Shown here: piece by piece, positions 1 to 4,225 of the stretch
Position numbering within the stretch: the stretch's first letter is position 1
Layout: each line of letters begins with the position of its first letter
Assembly (NCBI GenBank): GCA_012841005.1
Contig: DUVO01000050.1
Location: 1-6,107 of the forward strand
DNA from: Bacillota bacterium
GTDB lineage: Bacteria; Bacillota; DTU030
DNA length: 6,107 nt
Direction of reading: 5' to 3'
Position numbers and translations under genes: made by a program
The notes under the pieces: generated by a model
The model's input: only the letters and a program-made list of their open reading frames with translations
Told to the model about the DNA's origin: nothing
Databases searched by the model: none

Positions 1-414
1 ATTAAAAGACTGTCCTTTATACGTTATATTGATTTTTTGCGCTCCTTTTTATTTGTGCTCTCATTGTTCTTATTGAAAGTTAGTGACATGGAATTAGTCA
101 TGTTTTGGAGTTTTATTGTGGGCAACATAATCTACTATGCAGTTGGGATAACAATGGCTTTTGTACTGAAAGACAACAGGGCCTTCTGCAAATACATCTG
201 CCCCTTAACTGTATTCTTAAAACCAGCCAGTTATTATTCCCTTCTCAGAATTAAAACAGACGGCCAAAGGTGTATTTCTTGCGGGAAATGCAGAGAAGTG
301 TGTTCCATGGATGTAGATATCCTGGAGAATAAAAGGAGCAGGGAAAACGGGACGGAGTGCATTTTATGCCTGGAATGTGTGAAGGCTTGTCCCAAAGGGG
401 CCGTTTATTTATGA
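1..414 (+). CDS. Membrane-bound 4Fe-4S ferredoxin-type protein (NapH/YccM/NosR-like), 5' partial
   Basis: The frame is open from base 1 to the TGA at 412-414, so this is the C-terminal end of a gene that starts outside the window; a TTG at 37 gives 125 residues but is probably internal. Two hydrophobic stretches (about bases 37-80 and 91-165) look like the last membrane helices. Then comes a C-x3-C-P pair (Cys codons at 187 and 199), the cytoplasmic-loop signature of NapH/YccM/NosR-like proteins. Two ferredoxin motifs C-x2-C-x2-C-x3-C follow: Cys codons at 271, 280, 289 and 301, then 358, 367, 376 and 388, the last followed by Pro. Each should bind one 4Fe-4S cluster. Family knowledge suggests electron transfer between the quinone pool and a soluble or periplasmic redox partner. 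The partner is unknown because the upstream genes are missing. No terminator is seen after the stop. The family is clear; the exact subfamily is not. Confidence 0.85.
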   Translation: MKRLSFIRYIDFLRSFLFVLSLFLLKVSDMELVMFWSFIVGNIIYYAVGITMAFVLKDNRAFCKYICPLTVFLKPASYYSLLRIKTDGQRCISCGKCREVCSMDVDILENKRSRENGTECILCLECVKACPKGAVYL

Positions 415-473
415 GGGTCAAAGGGGTACCGGGGAATATCATTTTTTATTCGTCCACTTAACCTAAATTTACT

Positions 474-501
474 TTAATAGTGGTATAATAATTATTATAA
501 T
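474..501 (+). promoter_or_regulatory. Putative sigma-A-type promoter region for the carboxypeptidase gene
   Basis: Two TATAAT hexamers lie 12 bases apart, at 484-489 and 496-501. The first is preceded by TG plus one base (481-483), an extended -10 element that can work without a good -35. The second has a TTAATA hexamer (474-479, four of six matches to TTGACA) 16 bases upstream. Either would give a leader of roughly 50-70 bases before the ATG at 561. The bases 484-499 are also a perfect 16-base palindrome. The region is so AT-rich that a chance match to one hexamer is possible. Confidence 0.5.
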
Positions 502-547
502 TTGCAGGGTAAAGTTGTATTTTCCTGCATAAGCAGATTTACCGCGG

Positions 548-554
548 AAAGGGG
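548..554 (+). promoter_or_regulatory. Ribosome binding site of the carboxypeptidase gene
   Basis: AAAGGGG lies six bases before the ATG at 561. This supports that start, which also places a complete signal peptide at the N-terminus. Confidence 0.75.
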
Positions 555-560
555 AATTCT

Positions 561-1709
561 ATGCTGAAGAAGAAGTTGGTGTTGGTAATTCTAAATGTGG
601 TAATTGTACCTTTATTATTTAGCTTTACCGCTAAGGCGGAATTTGAGTCTGCTGCTGATGCTGCGGTTCTGATGGAATTTGCCAGTGGGAATATCCTGTA
701 CGAGAAAAACGCTGCCGTGGCCAAACCACCGGCGAGCATTACCAAGTTAATGACCCTTCTGTTGGCCTTCGAGGCTATTGATGAGGGAACAGTTACCTGG
801 GAAACCCCGGTAATGGTATCGGAAAAGGCGTGGCGGATGGGCGGATCCCAGATGTTTTTAGAGGTTGGAGATGAGGTCAGTTTTAAGGACCTTGTTACAG
901 GTATTTCGGTGGTATCGGCAAATGATGCCTGTGTGGCGGTGGCGGAACATCTTGCGGGAAGTGAAGCCGTCTTTGTCGAAAACATGAATGCAAAGGCAAA
1001 GGAGATTGGCTTACAGCATACTACCTTTAAAAACGCCACCGGCCTTTCCGCCGAGGGACATGTTATGAGCCCTCTGGATATTGCGATATTGTCCCGGTAT
1101 CTCATTACAAACTACTCGCAAGTTCTGGAATTTGAATCCCAAAGGGAGTTTACCTATAACGATATTAAGCAGTACAATAGGAATCCTTTGCTGGGGTCAT
1201 ACAGTGGTGCCGATGGCCTCAAAACCGGCTGGACTGAGGAAGCGGGATACTGCCTTTCCGCCACTGCCGAGAGGGAAGGCATGCGGCTTATTGCGGTGAT
1301 TTTAAATACCGACAGCGAAAGGGAAAGACTTGTTGCCGCCGAGGAAATCCTTGATTACGGTTTCTTAAATTATCAATTACACGAAGCGGTGGCAGAGGGG
1401 CAAATAATCCAGGAGGTACCGGTCGCCAACGGCCGGCAACTAACTGTACCGGTGAAGGCTGCTACAAAAGTTGCTGTGCCCCTGCGGAAAACAATGATTG
1501 AGGATCTTGAACAGGTAGTGATAGTGGAGGATGGGATTAAAGCGCCCATTGAGAAGGGAGAAACCCTGGGTAAATTGGAAATAAAACTTGCCGGGGAAGT
1601 GGTGGGTGAAACAGAACTTGTTGCTGCTGAAGATGTAAGCAGGGCCAACATATTTGTGCGATTTTTCCGGTGGCTCCTGAGCCTAATCAGAATTAGGCCG
1701 GCAGCGTAG
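561..1709 (+). CDS. D-alanyl-D-alanine carboxypeptidase, PBP5/DacF type (serine peptidase S11)
   Basis: This 382-residue secreted enzyme removes the terminal D-Ala from peptidoglycan pentapeptides outside the membrane and so controls cross-linking. All three active-site motifs of the penicillin-binding family are present: S59-I-T-K62 with the acylated serine, S119-A-N121, and K221-T-G223. Residues 1-26 form a signal peptide: basic Lys3-5, a hydrophobic core, and an A-K-A cleavage site before Glu27. Residues about 268-355 are a beta-rich PBP5_C domain. The last 22 residues (361-382) are rich in Phe, Trp, Leu and Arg and look like the amphipathic helix that anchors this family to the membrane. 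Length fits the DacF/DacA family. The gene stands alone with its own promoter and terminator. The spoIIA or spmAB neighbours often seen beside sporulation dacF genes are absent, so a vegetative role is equally possible. The family call is very firm; the paralogue is not. Confidence 0.96.
   Translation: MLKKKLVLVILNVVIVPLLFSFTAKAEFESAADAAVLMEFASGNILYEKNAAVAKPPASITKLMTLLLAFEAIDEGTVTWETPVMVSEKAWRMGGSQMFLEVGDEVSFKDLVTGISVVSANDACVAVAEHLAGSEAVFVENMNAKAKEIGLQHTTFKNATGLSAEGHVMSPLDIAILSRYLITNYSQVLEFESQREFTYNDIKQYNRNPLLGSYSGADGLKTGWTEEAGYCLSATAEREGMRLIAVILNTDSERERLVAAEEILDYGFLNYQLHEAVAEGQIIQEVPVANGRQLTVPVKAATKVAVPLRKTMIEDLEQVVIVEDGIKAPIEKGETLGKLEIKLAGEVVGETELVAAEDVSRANIFVRFFRWLLSLIRIRPAA
1681..1698 (+). 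repeat. Perfect 7-bp hairpin at the 3' end of the carboxypeptidase gene
   Basis: GCCTAAT (1681-1687) is the exact complement of ATTAGGC (1692-1698), with a CAGA loop. It lies within the codons for the C-terminal Arg/Ile-rich tail, about 30 bases before the terminator stem, and has no U-tract of its own. It may stabilise the 3' end of the mRNA or be chance. Confidence 0.4.
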
Positions 1710-1727
1710 GAAGTAAATATTAAACAA

Positions 1728-1768
1728 AAATAATCCAGCGTCATTTTAGCGCTGGGTTATTTAATTTT
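1728..1768 (+). terminator. Rho-independent terminator after the carboxypeptidase gene
   Basis: The left arm AAATAATCCAGCG (1728-1740) pairs with CGCTGGGTTATTT (1750-1762) over 13 positions, with one G-U pair and a nine-base loop. A T-rich tail (1759-1768) follows. Because the left flank is A-rich (1721-1730), the hairpin could also work on the opposite strand. It separates the carboxypeptidase gene from the promoter that starts at 1778. Confidence 0.88.
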
Positions 1769-1777
1769 ATAATGCTC

Positions 1778-1806
1778 TGGACATGTAAGCTACTAACAGG
1801 TATAAT
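1778..1806 (+). promoter_or_regulatory. Near-consensus sigma-A promoter for the two-gene hypothetical/GIY-YIG unit
   Basis: TGGACA (1778-1783, five of six matches to the -35 consensus) is followed after exactly 17 bases by TATAAT (1801-1806, perfect -10). The expected start of transcription is about 1812-1814, giving a leader of about 40 bases. The element falls just after the terminator, as expected for an independent unit, and is the best promoter in the window. Confidence 0.8.
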
Positions 1807-1810
1807 GAAC

Positions 1811-1823
1811 TAGTAAATTACTA
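1811..1823 (+). promoter_or_regulatory. Operator-like dyad over the predicted transcription start
   Basis: TAGTAA (1811-1816) and TTACTA (1818-1823) are perfect inverted repeats around a single central base. They begin four bases after the -10 hexamer, where a bound repressor would block initiation. The sequence is AT-rich and short, and no regulator gene is adjacent, so a regulatory role is inferred from position only. Confidence 0.35.
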
Positions 1824-1840
1824 AATTACTAATTAACTAA
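1817..1840 (+). repeat. Three tandem 8-bp units in the leader
   Basis: ATTACTAA occurs twice in direct succession (1817-1824 and 1825-1832). A related third unit, TTAACTAA (1833-1840), runs into the ribosome binding site. The array overlaps the right half of the dyad at 1811-1823. Such short arrays can arise by slippage, and their copy number can change the spacing between the promoter and the start codon. Confidence 0.6.
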
Positions 1841-1845
1841 GGAGG
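1839..1845 (+). promoter_or_regulatory. Strong ribosome binding site, decides the ATG start at 1853
   Basis: AAGGAGG lies seven bases before the ATG at 1853 but only four before the in-frame GTG at 1850, so the ATG is the better start. With the strong promoter upstream, this suggests a well-expressed gene. Confidence 0.8.
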
Positions 1846-1852
1846 ATGGGTG

Positions 1853-2332
1853 ATGAAGATACCGACTACATTGAAGCATAAACCAGTCATCATTTCGGAG
1901 AACTACGAAAATGTCGATGGCAGGTATGCCTATAATTCCGAGGCAAAGGGCCTTTCCCTGGGATTGGCCCAATGGAATGACCGGGGCAAGGTTGATATTT
2001 CGGCCAAAGTGTGGCGCCACACTGGGGAAAAATGGTCCCGCCAGTCGGAAGAATTACCCCTGCACCGGGTACTTGACCTAGCCATCCTTGTCTGCCGGTC
2101 ACTGCAGCATTTCCGGGAGGCGTACCGGTATGAGAAACTATATGACCCTGAGAAACCTGTTATTGACAGGGTGGGACTGCAGGGTGATGCTATGACGGTA
2201 GCAGTATGCACCGATAATGAGAGAATTGATGAGGATATCAAACTATTCCGTGAAGCCCTCAGTAAGGATGATGAGCTTATCGGAGAACGCCTCCGTACGC
2301 TTGCCAGGATTTTGAAGGAAATGGGGTATTGA
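1853..2332 (+). CDS. Conserved hypothetical protein, 159 aa (possibly DUF6530-like)
   Basis: This is a soluble protein with no signal peptide, membrane segment or Cys/His metal cluster. The N-terminal half (residues about 11-66) is rich in aromatic and charged residues, with Y18-E-N-V-D-G-R-Y25, G33-L-S-L-G-L-A-Q-W41 and K52-V-W-R-H-T-G-E-K-W61, and looks like a beta-rich fold. Residues about 67-97 (L-P-L-H-R-V-L-D-L-A-I-L then F-R-E-A-Y) and about 130-157 look helical. I recall similar proteins from Firmicutes under an unknown-function heading, perhaps DUF6530, but could not check this. No catalytic motif is recognised. It is the first gene of a unit with a strong promoter and ribosome binding site. 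The stop TGA is followed directly by a second in-frame TGA and then by the ATG of the next gene, so the two are very probably co-transcribed and translationally coupled. It is a real gene; function unknown. Confidence 0.85.
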   Translation: MKIPTTLKHKPVIISENYENVDGRYAYNSEAKGLSLGLAQWNDRGKVDISAKVWRHTGEKWSRQSEELPLHRVLDLAILVCRSLQHFREAYRYEKLYDPEKPVIDRVGLQGDAMTVAVCTDNERIDEDIKLFREALSKDDELIGERLRTLARILKEMGY

Positions 2333-2335
2333 TGA

Positions 2336-2683
2336 ATGGATCGGAGAAAGGAACTTAAAGCACGATACAAGCAGATGAAACCGGATATGGGGTTATTTGT
2401 TATCCGCTCTAAGGTTAATGATAAGTGTTATATAGAGGCGGCTACAGATATAAAGAGCAGGGTTAACAGCACCAAATTTAAACTGAATTACGGCAATCAT
2501 CCCAACAGAGAACTGCAAAAAGAATGGCAGGAACATGGAGAAGCCAGTTTCTCCATTGCGGTGCTGGAAAAACTGGAATACGATAAAGATGAAACAAAGA
2601 CGGATTACAGTGAAGAGTTGGCTTTATTAAAGATGATTTGGGAAGAGAAGTTACTACAAAAAGGTATAAAGTTTTATCGCTAG
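2336..2683 (+). CDS. GIY-YIG nuclease-like protein, 115 aa, degenerate core motif
   Basis: The N-terminal pattern G19-L-F-V-I ... C31-Y32-I33-E34 ... R42 matches the GIY-YIG layout: strand one 'GIY', strand two 'YIG', and the helix with the catalytic Arg. H55-P-N57-x-x-L and W64-x-x-x-G68-x-x-x-F72 continue the fold. The Tyr of the first motif is Phe, and the Gly of the second is Glu, which is unusual for an active nuclease. Tyr32 and Arg42 are kept, and several Glu residues (78, 93, 94, 103, 104) could supply the metal ligand. I recall proteins of this type in Firmicutes annotated as GIY-YIG family. It may be an active nuclease with an unusual site or a non-catalytic relative. The start ATG follows the upstream gene's stop after three bases, in the same frame. 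Its own ribosome binding site is weak (GGGG at 2323-2326), which suggests translational coupling. No terminator is seen downstream. Confidence 0.8.
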   Translation: MDRRKELKARYKQMKPDMGLFVIRSKVNDKCYIEAATDIKSRVNSTKFKLNYGNHPNRELQKEWQEHGEASFSIAVLEKLEYDKDETKTDYSEELALLKMIWEEKLLQKGIKFYR

Positions 2684-2974
2684 CAGACCTATCCTGTTTT
2701 ATGCAAGTAATAAATTAGATATCGATATTCAACAGTGAGCCCAGCCTGGGAACGGCCTGTATTTGAGTGGAATAGGCAGGATTCAGGGGAGGGATCTGGA
2801 AATATATGTTTGTATACTCCACTGGTCCAAACGTTGTTCTATCCCATACTGCTCCTGCTCTTCTTGGATGGGGTTTCTCATGGATACATATAATCCTTTG
2901 GCTGGGTAAACGGCGGCGAAGAATACTTCCTTAAGATCTCCAGGGAAGTGCCCAGCTCATAATTGGTAAGGGAG
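2684..2974 (+). other. Noncoding gap between the GIY-YIG-like gene and the glycohydrolase gene
   Basis: About 290 bases hold no convincing gene. The longest open stretches are about 57 codons on the + strand (about 2738-2908) and about 30-34 codons on the - strand (within about 2780-2970). None has a ribosome binding site or a recognisable protein signature. A 10-base palindrome ATATCGATAT lies at 2719-2728. A TATAAT at 2889-2894 has only TTGGAT with a 19-base spacer upstream, so the glycohydrolase promoter is not clear. No hairpin with a U-tract ends the upstream unit. Confidence 0.5.
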
Positions 2975-4030
2975 ATGAAGATTTTGAAGAGAAGTAAGGA
3001 TTATTTTCGCGGCTGCCTTCTGGGTGGGGCCATCGGTGATGCCCTGGGACACCCGGTGGAGTTTTTGAGCCTGGCGGAGATAAAGGGGCGCTACGGCCCC
3101 GGGGGGATCAGGGATCTGGCAGTGGGGCCCGGGGGGAAGGCCGAAATAACCGACGATACCCAAATGACTCTATTTACCGCCGAGGGATTGCTCCGGGCCG
3201 AGGTGCAGAGGAAGGAAAAGGGAAGCAGCCACCTGCCCACTGTTGTTTATCATGCCTATCTGCGATGGCTCCATACCCAGGGCTACCCCCGGGAAGAGGA
3301 AAGAGGGGAACTGTATGACGGGTGGCTGCTTGCGGAAGAGGCGCTGCACGCCCGGAGAGCACCGGGTACAACCTGCCTGTCGGCCCTGTTGAGCGGCAAA
3401 ATGGGTACTATAGAGGAGCCGGTCAATGACAGCAAGGGCTGCGGTGGTGTCATGCGTTCGGCGCCGGTGGGATTGCTGTACCCCAAAGAAGAGGCTTTCC
3501 CAATTGCCTGTGAGTGTGCCGCCGTAACCCACGGCCATCCCAGCGGGTACTTTGCCGCCGGTGCTCTGGCCTGGATTATTGCCGCCCTTATTGAAGGAGA
3601 GGAAATCGAAGGTGCGGTGGAAGGGGCCCTGGCGAAATTGGCGCGATATAGGGAGAGCGGTGAATGCCGGGCGGCAATTACGAAGGCAGTGGAGCTGGCG
3701 ACCGGTTCTGAAGTGCCCGAAAGGGCGGTAGAAATGCTGGGGGAAGGCTGGGTGGGAGAAGAAGCCCTGGCCATTGCCATCTACTGTGCCTTAAAATCCG
3801 GAGGGGATTTTGTAAGGGGTCTTATTTTAGCGGCCAACCACGGGGGGGATAGCGACAGCACCGCGGCCATAACGGGAAATATCCTGGGTGCCTACCTGGG
3901 CCTGCCAGCAATTCCGGGGGAATGGCTGGCGAGAATCGAGTTGGACCGGGTCTTATTCCAGATGGCCGATGATCTACTACTTGGCTATCAGGACTCAGAG
4001 GAATGGCGACGGAAGTATCCGGGCTGGTGA
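2975..4030 (+). CDS. ADP-ribosylglycohydrolase family protein (DraG/ARH type)
   Basis: This family hydrolyses the bond between ADP-ribose and a modified target (Arg or Ser residues, nucleic-acid ends or small molecules), using two Mg/Mn ions in an all-helical cytoplasmic fold. From the ATG at 2975 the protein has 351 residues, full length for the family. The expected motifs appear in order: R12-G-C-L-L-G-G-A-I-G-D-A-L-G25, T59-D-D-T62 (metal ligands), S153-K-G-C-G-G-V-M-R-S162, T185-H-G-H-P189, and D292-S-D-S-T296 (second metal site). The start is uncertain. AAGGGAG at 2968-2974 touches the ATG at 2975, which is too close. A TTG at 2984 has ideal spacing (nine bases). A TTG at 2963 extends the frame just after a TAA. 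All options leave the domain intact. No ADP-ribosyltransferase is adjacent, so the target is unknown. It could share a transcript with the lipoprotein gene about 195 bases downstream. Confidence 0.95.
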   Translation: MKILKRSKDYFRGCLLGGAIGDALGHPVEFLSLAEIKGRYGPGGIRDLAVGPGGKAEITDDTQMTLFTAEGLLRAEVQRKEKGSSHLPTVVYHAYLRWLHTQGYPREEERGELYDGWLLAEEALHARRAPGTTCLSALLSGKMGTIEEPVNDSKGCGGVMRSAPVGLLYPKEEAFPIACECAAVTHGHPSGYFAAGALAWIIAALIEGEEIEGAVEGALAKLARYRESGECRAAITKAVELATGSEVPERAVEMLGEGWVGEEALAIAIYCALKSGGDFVRGLILAANHGGDSDSTAAITGNILGAYLGLPAIPGEWLARIELDRVLFQMADDLLLGYQDSEEWRRKYPGW

Positions 4031-4206
4031 TTGCCTGTTGCCTTTAACCTGGCTCAAAGGGCCGGAGAATTCTTTTCGGAATTTACTTAGTTTGCGGGAA
4101 CAATAGCGGCGGCCGGGCAGTCATAGAAGTAGAGACTAGAGCGGTGAGTTTGCTGCGTTTTTCAATGGTAATCCGGTGGGTTACAGGGGGGTTGCGGAGC
4201 CTTACT

Positions 4207-4215
4207 AAAAGGAGG
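4207..4215 (+). promoter_or_regulatory. Strong ribosome binding site, favours the GTG start at 4226
   Basis: AAAAGGAGG ends one base before an in-frame ATG (4217), too close for initiation, and ten bases before an in-frame GTG (4226), which is workable. The GTG also gives a cleaner signal peptide starting M-I-K-K. The rest of the gap from 4031 shows no clear promoter or terminator. Confidence 0.7.
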
Positions 4216-4225
4216 AATGGTCCCG

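Noticed and set aside
441..450. T-run after the iron-sulfur gene as a terminator
   Set aside because: The preceding G-rich sequence has no complementary arm, so no stable hairpin forms.
504..528. GCAGG/CCTGC dyad in the carboxypeptidase leader as a riboswitch or attenuator
   Set aside because: It has only five solid pairs around a 15-base loop, with no conserved riboswitch core or U-tract.
539..1105. 188-codon open frame on the - strand
   Set aside because: It lies opposite the carboxypeptidase gene, which has a signal peptide, all catalytic motifs and a ribosome binding site. The reverse translation is Ser/Thr/Ala-rich and matches no family I recognise.
1930..2370. 146-codon open frame on the - strand
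   Set aside because: It is antisense to the 159-aa hypothetical gene, is Ser/Arg-rich, and has no upstream signal. The + strand frame has the promoter and AAGGAGG site.
2864..2894. Possible promoter TTGGAT ... TATAAT before the glycohydrolase
   Set aside because: The -35 matches only three of six bases and the spacer is 19 bases. The -10 alone is not enough in this region.
2881..2970. Short - strand translation of about 30 residues (starting L-T-N-Y-E-L-G)
   Set aside because: It reads like protein but has no start, no ribosome binding site and no family I can name, so it could be chance.
3283..3780. 165-codon open frame on the - strand
   Set aside because: It is Ala/Ser/Pro-rich and lies opposite the glycohydrolase in GC-rich DNA, as expected of a shadow frame.
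4039..4085. Weak hairpins after the glycohydrolase stop (CCTTT/AAAGG and AATTC/GAATT)
   Set aside because: The stems are only five pairs and are not followed by a U-tract, so this is not a supportable terminator.
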